Below, piece by piece: positions 38,787 to 47,333 of a stretch of 64,000 bases of DNA. Position 1 is the first letter of the stretch. Every line of letters starts with the position of its first letter. Source of the DNA: Rhodanobacter sp. C05. GTDB lineage: Bacteria > Pseudomonadota > Gammaproteobacteria > Xanthomonadales > Rhodanobacteraceae. Made by a program: the position numbers and the translations under genes. The stretch is taken from the NCBI RefSeq assembly GCF_002001165.1, contig NZ_MUNQ01000005.1:372001-436000 (forward strand), read 5' to 3'. The notes under the pieces are model-generated. The model ran no database searches. It was given only the letters and a program-made list of their open reading frames with translations, and was not told the DNA's origin.

Positions 38787-39791
38787 ATGGCAAGTTCCCG
38801 ACTGATCCTGACACCGCTGCCCGACGGGATCGATCCGTCGGCTTCCGCTTCGACCGACTGTCCTGCGCGGCGCTCCTGGCTGGTCCGTACCATGCGTCGG
38901 TGGTTCGATACCGGCGTGGCCGTCGAGGTTGACGAGAGCCGTGAGGATCGCGTCGACTGGCTGCGTGCCGCCCCGTTCGTGGCAATGCATCTGGCCTGCC
39001 TCGGCGTTCTGTGGGTAGGCGTCTCTCCGGTCGCCCTGATCGTGGCCGGGTCGCTCTATGCCATCCGCATGTTTGCGCTGACCGCGTTCTACCACCGCTA
39101 TTTTTCGCATCGCACCTTCCAGACCTCGCGTGCGGTGCAGTTCGTATTCGCGCTGATCGGTGCCTCCTGCGTGCAACGCGGGCCGCTGTGGTGGGCTGCG
39201 CACCACCGCCATCATCATAGGGTGACCGACACGCCGGCCGACCCGCATTCGCCGGGCGTTTACGGCTTCGTGTGGAGTCATGTCGGCTGGTTCCTGACTC
39301 CGCGCAACTTCCGCACCGACCTGTCGCGCGTGCCGGACCTGGCGAAATTTCCGGAGCTGCGCTGGCTCGACCGTTATGACATCGCCATTCCGGTTGTGCT
39401 CGCCGTCCTCATGTATGCGCTGGGCGTGCTACTGCATCACATGGCGCCGCAACTCGGCACCGGTGGCGGACAGATGCTGATCTGGGGTTTCTTCGTCTCG
39501 ACCATCGTGCTGTTTCACGCCACCGTGACGATCAACTCGCTGGCGCACCGTTTCGGCAAGCGTCGCTTCGATACCAAGGACGATAGCCGCAACAACGTCT
39601 GGCTCGCGCTGCTCACCTTTGGCGAGGGCTGGCACAACAACCATCACTTCTTCCCTGGTTCGAGCCGACAGGGTTTTCATTGGTGGGAGGTCGACCTGAC
39701 CTGGTACGGATTGAAGCTGATGTCGGCGCTGGGTCTGGTACGCGGGCTGAAGCCGGTACCCGCCTGGGTGCTGACCAAGGCACGGAGCTGA
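38787..39791 (+). CDS. membrane fatty acid desaturase (acyl-CoA delta-9 type)
   Basis: A 334-residue inner-membrane di-iron desaturase. Three histidine boxes are visible: HRYFSH, HHRHHHRVTDTPADPHSP and EGWHNNHHFFP. Four or so hydrophobic segments flank them. It introduces a double bond into acyl-CoA or phospholipid acyl chains. Ninety-one bases separate it from phrB, so a promoter could lie there. The next gene follows after 3 bp. Its place at the head of a chain of acyl-modifying genes suggests it makes the unsaturated substrate for them. Confidence 0.92.
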   Translation: MASSRLILTPLPDGIDPSASASTDCPARRSWLVRTMRRWFDTGVAVEVDESREDRVDWLRAAPFVAMHLACLGVLWVGVSPVALIVAGSLYAIRMFALTAFYHRYFSHRTFQTSRAVQFVFALIGASCVQRGPLWWAAHHRHHHRVTDTPADPHSPGVYGFVWSHVGWFLTPRNFRTDLSRVPDLAKFPELRWLDRYDIAIPVVLAVLMYALGVLLHHMAPQLGTGGGQMLIWGFFVSTIVLFHATVTINSLAHRFGKRRFDTKDDSRNNVWLALLTFGEGWHNNHHFFPGSSRQGFHWWEVDLTWYGLKLMSALGLVRGLKPVPAWVLTKARS

Positions 39792-39794
39792 GCC

Positions 39795-41093
39795 ATGCAC
39801 ATCGCCGTGGTCGGATCGGGTATCGCGGGGCTGGCATCGGCGTGGCTGCTGTCGCGCCGGCACAAGGTGACGCTGTTCGAGGCCGGCAGTTATTTCGGTG
39901 GTCATACGCATACGCATGACGTGGAGCAGCAAGGTCGCCACTATCGCATCGACAGCGGCTTCATCGTGCACAACCCCCATCACTATCCGCTGCTGACGCG
40001 GATGTTCGATCAGCTCGGCGTGGCATCGCAGCCGACCACGATGAGCTTTTCGGTGCACAACGAGGCCAGCGGGCTGGAGTACAACGCGGCCACGCTGGAT
40101 ACGCTGTTCTGCCAGCGACGCAACCTGTGCTCGCCCCGCTTCATCGGCATGGTGCGTGACCTGATGCGCTTCTACCGCGAGGCGCCGGCGCTGCTCGACT
40201 TCCCGGAAGAAGGCCCCACGCTGGGCGACTATCTCGCCGAACACGGCTACGGCGCCGCGTTCCGCGACGAACATCTGGTGCCGATGGCGTCGGCACTGTG
40301 GTCGTCGCCAGCCACGCAGATTCTCGGCTTTCCGGCGCGCTATCTGGCGCAGTTCATGGCCAACCACCAGATGCTGCAAATCAGCAATCGTCCGCAATGG
40401 CGCGTGGTCCGCGGTGGTTCGTCCACCTATGTGCAGGCGTTGCGCGAGCACTGGTCGGTGCGCGAACGGCTGAACTGCGCGGTGCGCTCGATCCGCCGCC
40501 ATGCCGCCGGCGCCGAGATCACCAGCGCTGCCGGCGTCGAGCATTTCGATCATGTGGTTCTGGCTTGCCACAGCGATCAGGCACTGGCCTTGCTGAGCGA
40601 TGCCGACGAACGCGAGCAGTCGATCCTCGGCGCGATGCCGTACCAGGCCAACGACACCCTGCTGCATACCGATGCCAGCGTGCTGCCGCGGCGACGCAAG
40701 GCATGGGCCGCGTGGAACGCGTGGCTGCCGCGTGATCCCGACGAGGCGTGCACGGTCAGCTACTGCATGAACCTGCTGCAGGGCATCGAATCACCGGAGC
40801 CCTTCGTGGTCACGCTCAACCGCACAGCAGCGATCGACCCGGACAAGGTGGTGGCCCGCATGCAGTACCACCATCCGGTCTACAGCCACGCGTCGGTGGC
40901 GGCGCAGAGGCGCAAGGCCGAGATCCAGGGTCAACGCCATACCTGGTTCGCCGGCGCGTACTGGGGCTGGGGATTCCATGAAGACGGCATCCGCAGCGCG
41001 GTCGACGTGGCTGCCGCCCTCGGCGTGCGCTGGCCGGTCGGCATGGGCGCCATCCACGCGGTCGAATTACGTGCCGAGGAGATCGCGGCGTGA
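39795..41093 (+). CDS. FAD-dependent amine-oxidase-like oxidoreductase
   Basis: A 432-residue flavoprotein. The N-terminal FAD motif is IAVVGSGIAGLASAWLLSRRH followed by LFEAG. FGGHTHTHDV is typical of the NAD(P)/FAD protein found next to DUF1365 and Cfa genes, and the C terminus has WFAGAYWGWGFHEDG. Related proteins in Rhodobacter and others belong to a singlet-oxygen-induced lipid locus, where a flavoprotein is needed for acyl-chain oxidation. The exact reaction is unknown. Start ATG 39795 has GGAG upstream; the stop overlaps the next start (GTGA). Confidence 0.87.
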   Translation: MHIAVVGSGIAGLASAWLLSRRHKVTLFEAGSYFGGHTHTHDVEQQGRHYRIDSGFIVHNPHHYPLLTRMFDQLGVASQPTTMSFSVHNEASGLEYNAATLDTLFCQRRNLCSPRFIGMVRDLMRFYREAPALLDFPEEGPTLGDYLAEHGYGAAFRDEHLVPMASALWSSPATQILGFPARYLAQFMANHQMLQISNRPQWRVVRGGSSTYVQALREHWSVRERLNCAVRSIRRHAAGAEITSAAGVEHFDHVVLACHSDQALALLSDADEREQSILGAMPYQANDTLLHTDASVLPRRRKAWAAWNAWLPRDPDEACTVSYCMNLLQGIESPEPFVVTLNRTAAIDPDKVVARMQYHHPVYSHASVAAQRRKAEIQGQRHTWFAGAYWGWGFHEDGIRSAVDVAAALGVRWPVGMGAIHAVELRAEEIAA

Positions 41094-41875
41094 ACACCGA
41101 AGCAACCCATGCAAATTCGCCGCTGACGAGCGCGGTGTATGAAGGTGTGGTGCGCCATCGTCGGCTCGCACCGCATCCGCATGCCTTCGATTACCGGATG
41201 GCCCAGCTCTATCTGGATCTGGATGAAGTCGATCGCGTGTTCAAGCAGCGCTGGCTGTGGTCGAACGAACGCGGCAACGTCGCGCAGTTTCGTCGCAAGG
41301 ACTATCTCGGCCCGACTGAACTGCCGCTGGCCGAGGCTGTGCGTCAACGCGTCGAGCAAGCCACCGGCCATCGTCCGGTCGGGCCGATCCGCATACTGAC
41401 CCATCTGCGCTACTTCGGGCTGGTGTTCAACCCGGTCAGCTTCTACTACTGCTACGCCGAGGACGGGGTGAGCCTGGTCTGCATCGTGGCGGAGATCACC
41501 AACACGCCCTGGAAGGAACGCCACGCCTACGTGCTGCCGATCGAGACCGCACAGGTGCAGGGACGTGCACTGCACTGGACCTTCCCCAAGACCTTCCATG
41601 TGTCGCCATTCATGCCGATGGCGCGCGAATACGACTGGAGCTTCACCACGCCGGGCGACCAGCTGCATGTACACATGGATGTGCTGCGCGATGGCCGTCG
41701 CGAGTTCGACGCCACGCTCACCTTGCAGCGCAAACTCCTGACCGGCGCCTCGCTTGCCCGCGTGCTGTGGCGCTATCCGCTGATGACCGCGCAGGTGGTC
41801 GGCGCCATCCACTGGCAGGCACTGCGGCTGTGGCTGAAGCGCAACCCTGTCCACGATCACCCCGCTGTTTCCTGA
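41090..41875 (+). CDS. DUF1365 family protein
   Basis: A 261-residue protein that matches DUF1365 throughout: SAVYEGVVRHRRLAPHPHAFDY, MAQLYLDLDEVD, RILTHLRYFGLVFNPVSFYYCY and FHVSPFMPMAREYDWSF. It is cytosolic or peripheral and its function is unknown. It is almost always encoded between an FAD/NAD(P) protein and a Cfa-like methyltransferase, as here. GTG 41090 has GAGGAG upstream and overlaps the previous stop. The Cfa-like gene follows after 19 bp. Confidence 0.92.
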   Translation: MNTEATHANSPLTSAVYEGVVRHRRLAPHPHAFDYRMAQLYLDLDEVDRVFKQRWLWSNERGNVAQFRRKDYLGPTELPLAEAVRQRVEQATGHRPVGPIRILTHLRYFGLVFNPVSFYYCYAEDGVSLVCIVAEITNTPWKERHAYVLPIETAQVQGRALHWTFPKTFHVSPFMPMAREYDWSFTTPGDQLHVHMDVLRDGRREFDATLTLQRKLLTGASLARVLWRYPLMTAQVVGAIHWQALRLWLKRNPVHDHPAVS

Positions 41876-41894
41876 AGCTGTATCGAGGTTCGCC

Positions 41895-43181
41895 ATGAAC
41901 GACATTGCCAAGACCGCCGACTACGAAAGCCCCCGAACCGGAGCCTTCGATCGCTTCCTGCGCCAGCAGTTGCTCGGTCAACTGAGCCAGCTGCGGCACG
42001 GACGATTGCTGTTGACCGACGATGGCGAGCAACTCGAATTCGGTGATGCCACGGCCGATCTGCAGATCCACATGGAGATCCTCGATCCAGCCTTCTACCG
42101 CGCCGTCGCCACCAACGGCAGCGTGGGCGCGGGCGCGGCTTACATGGATGGTCTATGGCGTTGCGACAATCTGGTCGGGCTGATGCAGCTGCTGGTGCGC
42201 AACCGCGACATGCTCGATGGCATGGAGAGTGGCCTGGCCCGGTTCGGCGGCATGGCGATGCGCGGCTTGCATGCACTGCGCCGCAATACACGCGATGGCA
42301 GCCGTCGCAACATCGCGGCGCATTACGACCTCGGCAATGATTTCTTCAGCCTGTTCCTGTCGCCGGACCTGATGTACTCGTCGGCGATCTGGACGGATCC
42401 ATCCGACACGCTGGAAATCGCCTCGACGCGCAAGCTCGAACGCATCTGCCGCAAGCTCGATCTGAAACCGACCGACCGGGTGATCGAGATCGGTACCGGC
42501 TGGGGCGGCTTTGCGCTGTACGCCGCGCAGCACTACGGCTGCCACGTCACCACTACCACGATCTCGCGCGAGCAGCATGCGCTGGCCAGCGAACGCATCA
42601 CGGCGGCAGGCCTGAGTGATCGCACTACCCTGCTGCTCAAGGACTACCGCGATCTCGAAGGCCAGTACGACAAGCTGGTTTCGATCGAGATGGTCGAGGC
42701 GATCGGTTCGCCGTATCTGGACGTCTATTTCGAGAAGCTTGGCAGCCTGCTGAAACCCGACGGGCTGGCGCTGCTGCAGGCGATCACGATCGAGGATCAC
42801 CGTTATGCGCAGGCCTTGAAGTCGGTCGACTTCATCAAACGCCATGTATTTCCCGGCAGCTTCATCCCATCGATCAGTGCATTGATCGCATCGAAAACTC
42901 GCGCCAGCGATCTGGCGCTGACCCAGCTGGAAGACTTCGGCCACTCGTATGCGCTGACCCTGAAGGCCTGGCGCGAACGCTTCATGGCGCAGCTGCCGCA
43001 GGTGCGTGCGCAGGGCTTCGACGAACGCTTCATTTGCATGTGGGAGTTCTACCTGGCGTATTGCGAAGGTGGTTTCCGCGAACGCTCGATCGGTGTCGCA
43101 CATCTGCTGCTGGCCAAGCCCGGCAACCGGCGCGCGGCGTTGCTGCCGGAGCTCGCACCGGCCGGCGGAATGCCTGCATGA
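41895..43181 (+). CDS. Cfa-like SAM-dependent methyltransferase acting on acyl chains, first copy
   Basis: A 428-residue member of the cyclopropane fatty acid synthase family. An N-terminal lipid-binding domain (about 1-130) precedes the SAM domain with motif I VIEIGTGWGGFALYAA. Aligned by eye with E. coli Cfa, the bicarbonate site is altered: Cys139 of QYSCAYW is Ser (MYSSAIW) and His266 of LLHTIG is Gln (LLQAIT). Glu239 (EMVEAIG) and Tyr317 (DFGHSYALTLKAW) remain. It may methylate without closing a cyclopropane, as UfaM-like enzymes of furan fatty acid synthesis do (inference). It overlaps the next gene by 4 nt. Confidence 0.88.
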   Translation: MNDIAKTADYESPRTGAFDRFLRQQLLGQLSQLRHGRLLLTDDGEQLEFGDATADLQIHMEILDPAFYRAVATNGSVGAGAAYMDGLWRCDNLVGLMQLLVRNRDMLDGMESGLARFGGMAMRGLHALRRNTRDGSRRNIAAHYDLGNDFFSLFLSPDLMYSSAIWTDPSDTLEIASTRKLERICRKLDLKPTDRVIEIGTGWGGFALYAAQHYGCHVTTTTISREQHALASERITAAGLSDRTTLLLKDYRDLEGQYDKLVSIEMVEAIGSPYLDVYFEKLGSLLKPDGLALLQAITIEDHRYAQALKSVDFIKRHVFPGSFIPSISALIASKTRASDLALTQLEDFGHSYALTLKAWRERFMAQLPQVRAQGFDERFICMWEFYLAYCEGGFRERSIGVAHLLLAKPGNRRAALLPELAPAGGMPA

Positions 43182-43732
43182 AATTCTGGGCCAGCCTCAT
43201 CGGCTATCAGCTGGTCTGGTTCGCCGCCGTAATCGGCGCCGGGCGCGGACTGGCGTGGCCGGGGATCGCCGGCATGCTGGTTTACGCCGCATGCCAGTTG
43301 GGCGCTGCGCGTCATTACAAAACCGATCTCTCATTGATGGCGACGGCGATCGTGCTGGGGCTGCTGGTCGATGGCGGATTGATCCGCACAGGGCTGGCCA
43401 GCTATGCCACGCCGTGGCCATCGGCTGCGCTGGCACCGGTATGGATTCTGGCGCTGTGGGCCACTTTCGCGATGACTTTCACCCAATCATTGAGCTGGCT
43501 GGAAACGCGTCTCTGGCTCGCTGCATTACTCGGAGCCATCGGTGGCCCACTGGCCTATCTGAGCGCGTCACGCGGTTGGCATGTAGTGAGCTTTGCCGAT
43601 CCCGCGTGGTGCGGCCTGTTGTGGCTGGGCATCGGCTGGGCGCTGGCGACACCGGCGTTGGCGTGGCTGGCCAGACGCTGGTCGATCGACGCGACGCCGA
43701 CAGCGATTTCCTTGCAAGGCGATGCGCCATGA
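43178..43732 (+). CDS. DUF2878 membrane protein
   Basis: A 184-residue protein with five or six hydrophobic segments and few charged residues. It begins MKFWASLIGYQLVWFAAVIGAG and contains MTFTQSLSWLETRLWLAALLGAIGGPLAYLSA, a pattern typical of DUF2878. Function is unknown; it is regularly linked to Cfa and DUF1295 genes. ATG 43178 overlaps the Cfa-like stop, and its own stop overlaps the next ATG, so three proteins are translated in a chain. Confidence 0.85.
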   Translation: MKFWASLIGYQLVWFAAVIGAGRGLAWPGIAGMLVYAACQLGAARHYKTDLSLMATAIVLGLLVDGGLIRTGLASYATPWPSAALAPVWILALWATFAMTFTQSLSWLETRLWLAALLGAIGGPLAYLSASRGWHVVSFADPAWCGLLWLGIGWALATPALAWLARRWSIDATPTAISLQGDAP

Positions 43733-44511
43733 ATGCATGGATCCAACTGCTTGTGCTGTGGCTGCTTGCGGCGCTGATGATGAGCTTGGGCTGGCTGTGG
43801 CAACGCCCGCGATCCAACGCCGGCATCGTCGATGCGCTGTGGGCCGGCGGTGTGGGCGGGAGTGCCGTGCTGTTCGCCTTGCTCGGTGACGGCGGCCTCT
43901 GGCCGCGCGTGATCCTGGCCATGCTCGGCGGCTTGTGGGGAACGCGGCTGACTGCACATCTGTGGCAGCGGGTTCGCGGCGAGCCCGAGGATGGCCGTTA
44001 CCAGAACCTGCGTGCGCACTGGCATGGCAGCCAGTTCAAGTTCTTCCTGTTCTTCCAGTTCCAGGCAGTGCTGATCGTGCTGTTCTCGCTGCCGTTCCTG
44101 GCGGTGGCACGCAACCCGCAAGGATTCGGCCCCTGGATGCTGATCGGCATCGCGATCTGGCTGGTCAGCGTGATCGGCGAATCGATCGCCGATCAGCAGC
44201 TCGCCCGCTTCCGCGCCAATCCGGCGAATCACGGGCGCACCTGTCGCGCTGGCCTGTGGCGTTATTCGCGGCATCCCAACTATTTCTTCGAATGGGTGCA
44301 TTGGTTTGCCTACGTCTGCATCGCGATCGGATCGCCGATTGCATGGCTGACCTGGGCCGGCCCGTTGGTGATGTACGTATTCCTGCGCTGGATCAGCGGC
44401 ATCCCGTACACCGAGACGCAGGCACTGCGCAGCCGCGGCGACGACTACCGCGCCTATCAACGCAGCACCTCCATGCTGATTCCCTGGTTTCCGAAAAGGA
44501 GCGAACCATGA
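43729..44511 (+). CDS. DUF1295 (steroid 5-alpha-reductase-like) membrane protein
   Basis: A 260-residue polytopic protein. The C-terminal signature GLWRYSRHPNYFFEWVHWFAYVCIA, followed by SGIPYTETQALRSRGDDYRAYQRSTSMLIPWFP, is that of DUF1295 and the steroid-reductase/ICMT fold, which binds NADPH or SAM at the membrane. Its likely role is reduction or methylation of a lipid; the substrate is unknown. It is overlapped at both ends by neighbours (ATGA). Confidence 0.9.
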   Translation: MNAWIQLLVLWLLAALMMSLGWLWQRPRSNAGIVDALWAGGVGGSAVLFALLGDGGLWPRVILAMLGGLWGTRLTAHLWQRVRGEPEDGRYQNLRAHWHGSQFKFFLFFQFQAVLIVLFSLPFLAVARNPQGFGPWMLIGIAIWLVSVIGESIADQQLARFRANPANHGRTCRAGLWRYSRHPNYFFEWVHWFAYVCIAIGSPIAWLTWAGPLVMYVFLRWISGIPYTETQALRSRGDDYRAYQRSTSMLIPWFPKRSEP

Positions 44512-45590
44512 ACACCGCCGCCACGGCTTTCGACGAACTGCCGCAAGAGCATCCCGCCACCGGTCTGCTGGGCCTGGCCGAACGAGGTCGTCTGCCCGAC
44601 GCGTTGTTGCGGCAAGGCATCCGCCGCATGTGCGCGCAGCGCCTGCGCGAGGAAATGGCGGGTGGACTGGATCAGCAGGCTGCGCGCTTTGCCGAACGCA
44701 TCGACATGCTGCGGCACAGCCCGGTGGCGATCCACACCGACGCCGCCAACGCGCAGCATTACGAACTGCCGCCGGCGTTCTTCGAGCTGTGCCTCGGCAA
44801 GCGCCTGAAGTATTCCGGCTGCCATTACCCGCGCGGCAACGAGTCGCTGGATCAGGCTGAGGAAGCCATGCTCAAGCTGTATGGCGAACGTGCCGAACTG
44901 GCGGACGGCCAGAAGATCCTCGAACTTGGTTGCGGCTGGGGCTCGCTCACGCTGTGGATGGCCGAGCGCTATCCGAACGCCAAGATCACCGCCGTTTCCA
45001 ACTCGAACCAGCAGCGCGAACACATCCAGGCGAAGTGCCGCAAGCGCGGCCTGTTCAATGTGCGGGTGATTACCCAGGACGTGAATCAGCTTGAACTGGA
45101 AGCCGCGCAGTTCGATCGCTGCGTCTCGGTCGAGATGTTCGAGCACATGCGCAACTACGAAATCCTGTTGGGTCGCATCGCCAGCTGGCTGAAGCCCGGT
45201 GGCAAGCTGTTCGTGCATATCTTCGCGCACAAGACCCTGATGTATCCGTTCGAAACCGGCGGCGAGGACAACTGGATGGGCCGACACTTCTTCACCGGCG
45301 GTCTGATGCCGGCCTCCGACACCTTGCTGTGGTTTCAACGCGAACTGCAGATCGAGCAGCGTTGGCATGTCGACGGCACGCATTACCAGCGCAGCGCCAA
45401 TCACTGGCTGGCCAACCAGGATGCACGCAAGGATCAGGTGATGACCACGCTGACCGAAGCCTACGGCGCCAAGGCCGCGCCGCTGTGGTTCCAGCGCTGG
45501 CGCATGTTCTGGATGTCCTGCGCGGAGCTGTTCGGTTACGCCGACGGCGAGGAATGGCTGGTGGCGCACTACCGGTTCGTGCGGCCCTGA
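44508..45590 (+). CDS. Cfa-like SAM-dependent methyltransferase, second copy
   Basis: A 360-residue methyltransferase related to but clearly different from the copy at 41.9 kb. SAM motif I is ILELGCGWGSLTLWMAE. Equivalents of the E. coli Cfa catalytic residues are present or close: a Cys in KYSGCHYP (shifted by one), EMFEHM and VHIFAH. The N-terminal region is shorter than in classical Cfa. Such proteins are listed as Cfa-type or class I methyltransferases and are found downstream of DUF1295 genes. ATG 44508 has AAGGAG upstream and overlaps the DUF1295 stop. Confidence 0.86.
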   Translation: MNTAATAFDELPQEHPATGLLGLAERGRLPDALLRQGIRRMCAQRLREEMAGGLDQQAARFAERIDMLRHSPVAIHTDAANAQHYELPPAFFELCLGKRLKYSGCHYPRGNESLDQAEEAMLKLYGERAELADGQKILELGCGWGSLTLWMAERYPNAKITAVSNSNQQREHIQAKCRKRGLFNVRVITQDVNQLELEAAQFDRCVSVEMFEHMRNYEILLGRIASWLKPGGKLFVHIFAHKTLMYPFETGGEDNWMGRHFFTGGLMPASDTLLWFQRELQIEQRWHVDGTHYQRSANHWLANQDARKDQVMTTLTEAYGAKAAPLWFQRWRMFWMSCAELFGYADGEEWLVAHYRFVRP

Positions 45591-45630
45591 CCGTCCGTGT
45601 CGGCTGTTTCATCTACCTCGGAGCTATCGC

Positions 45631-46179
45631 ATGCATGTGTCGAAAACATGGTTAATGGCCTGTAGCCTGCTCATCGTCGATGCCTGCGCTCACGCCAGCA
45701 GCCTGCCGCCGATCAAGCCGGTCGCGCATGTCGACCTGCCGCGCTTCATGGGCACCTGGTACGTGATTGCCACCATTCCCACCCGATTCGAGAAGAACGC
45801 CTACAACGCGGTCGAGACCTACAAACTGCAGCCTGACGGCAGCGTTTATACCGCATTCCGCTTTCACAACGGTTCGTACGACAGCGCGGTGAAGGCGATC
45901 CATTCCACCGGCTTCGTAAAAGCCGGCAGCGGCAATGCCGTATGGGGCGTGCAAGTGTTCTGGCCGATCAAGGCGCAATACATCGTGGCGTATCTGAAGG
46001 ACGACTACAGCCAGACCATCGTCGCCCGCGACGCCCGCGACTACACCTGGATCATGGCGCGTACGCCGACGATTCCACAGACCGATTACGACGCGCTGAT
46101 GATACGCGTCAGGCAGCTGGGTTATTCGCTCGGAGACGTGCGCAAGGTCCCGCAGCAGTGGCCTGAAGCGGACAAGTGA
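45631..46179 (+). CDS. blc: bacterial lipocalin (Blc-like)
   Basis: A 182-residue envelope protein. An N-terminal signal (MHVSKTWLMACSLLIVDACAHAS) contains a possible but imperfect lipobox VDAC; cleavage after AHA is the alternative. The lipocalin fold is marked by FMGTWYVIATIPTRFEKNA and a later YTWIMARTPTIP. Blc proteins bind fatty acids or lysophospholipids at the outer membrane. It follows the second Cfa-like gene by 40 bp with CGGAG before its ATG, so it probably closes the lipid operon. Confidence 0.9.
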   Translation: MHVSKTWLMACSLLIVDACAHASSLPPIKPVAHVDLPRFMGTWYVIATIPTRFEKNAYNAVETYKLQPDGSVYTAFRFHNGSYDSAVKAIHSTGFVKAGSGNAVWGVQVFWPIKAQYIVAYLKDDYSQTIVARDARDYTWIMARTPTIPQTDYDALMIRVRQLGYSLGDVRKVPQQWPEADK

Positions 46180-46266
46180 CAGCCACCGGTTGCGTCGTGT
46201 ACTGCGCAACCTTCTGACCATGACGTTCAAAGCACAAGAAACAAGACCATCGGATAGTGACCGCCA

Positions 46267-47172
46267 ATGCATGACTCTGGATCGCCCCGTTTTCTGCATC
46301 ACTACGTCCGAACGGCCGCGAACTCTCTGCTGACACTGTTGCTCTGCGGGTGCCAGGCTGCGCTGTTCTCGGCAATCAACGCGACGTCCGGCGATAGCGG
46401 CCTTGATGTGCGTAGCGGCGTGGTTTTCAATGTCGACCACCAGCTGGCGCTGGACGTGTATGCCCCCCACGCGACCCGTCATGCACCGGTGGTGGTGTTC
46501 TTCTATGGCGGAAGCTGGAAGAGCGGCAAGCGACAATGGTACCGATGGATCGGCGAGGTTCTGGCACGGCACGGCGTCGTCGCGGTGATCCCCGACTACC
46601 GCAAATATCCGCAAGCGCGGCTCGACGATTTCATGCGCGATGCCGCAGACGCAGTGGCATGGACCCATGCGCATGCTGCCGATTTCGGAGGTGATCCGGA
46701 CACGTTGTTCGTGATGGGGCATTCAGCCGGTGCACACTTGGCTGCGTTGCTGGCCACCGACGCACACTGGCTGAACGCAGTCGGCATGCGCCCCGCACAA
46801 CTGTCCGGATTCATCGGCTTGGCCGGACCCTATGATTTCCTGCCTTTGACCAACCCCGACTTCATCGACATGTTCGGTCACGACCGGCAATCGCAGGAGC
46901 GTTCGCAGCCGGTCTTCTTCGTGGACGGCGACGAGCCGCCCACGTTATTGCTGCAGGGTGAAAGCGACCATATTGTCGATCCGCGAAATGCAAGGTCATT
47001 GGCCAAGCTGCTTCGCGACAAGGGCGAGCCGGTCACGCTGCGCATGTATCCGCACATCGGTCACACCGGCCTGCTGTTGTCACTGTCGCCGCCGTTGCAG
47101 GGCATCGCACCGGCGTTGCACGACACTCTGCAGTTCATTCACGAACGTATCGTCGCACCTGTGGATCGTTGA
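46267..47172 (+). CDS. alpha/beta-hydrolase esterase, predicted lipoprotein
   Basis: A 301-residue hydrolase of the carboxylesterase type. The N terminus carries a hydrophobic stretch ending in the lipobox LCGC (TLLLCGC), so it is probably lipid-anchored. The core has FFYGGSWKSGKR (oxyanion hole), the nucleophile elbow GHSAGAH, an acid in GESDHIVDP and a catalytic His in YPHIGHTG. It may act on lipids released by the preceding genes, but it is separated from the lipocalin by 87 bp with no visible promoter or terminator. The 161 bp after it are unusually AT-rich and carry no gene I can support. Confidence 0.85.
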   Translation: MHDSGSPRFLHHYVRTAANSLLTLLLCGCQAALFSAINATSGDSGLDVRSGVVFNVDHQLALDVYAPHATRHAPVVVFFYGGSWKSGKRQWYRWIGEVLARHGVVAVIPDYRKYPQARLDDFMRDAADAVAWTHAHAADFGGDPDTLFVMGHSAGAHLAALLATDAHWLNAVGMRPAQLSGFIGLAGPYDFLPLTNPDFIDMFGHDRQSQERSQPVFFVDGDEPPTLLLQGESDHIVDPRNARSLAKLLRDKGEPVTLRMYPHIGHTGLLLSLSPPLQGIAPALHDTLQFIHERIVAPVDR

Positions 47173-47333
47173 GCGCTTTATCTTCGATGCCAGAAGTGCC
47201 GATAAACAAACCTGCGTGCTGATATGACGAAAGCCTGTATCTAGGCCAGCAGGATAATAAAAGTGAGTCAAATTGCGAGTCAGTTTCGCAAGACGACTTA
47301 TAAATACGTCGACCTGACAGCAACTTAGATCAA

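Noticed and set aside
47173..47333. An AT-rich 161-bp stretch after the esterase gene, considered as a horizontally acquired scar or small RNA
   Set aside because: It has no terminator hairpin, inverted repeat, target-site duplication or ORF that would support either; base composition alone is weak evidence.
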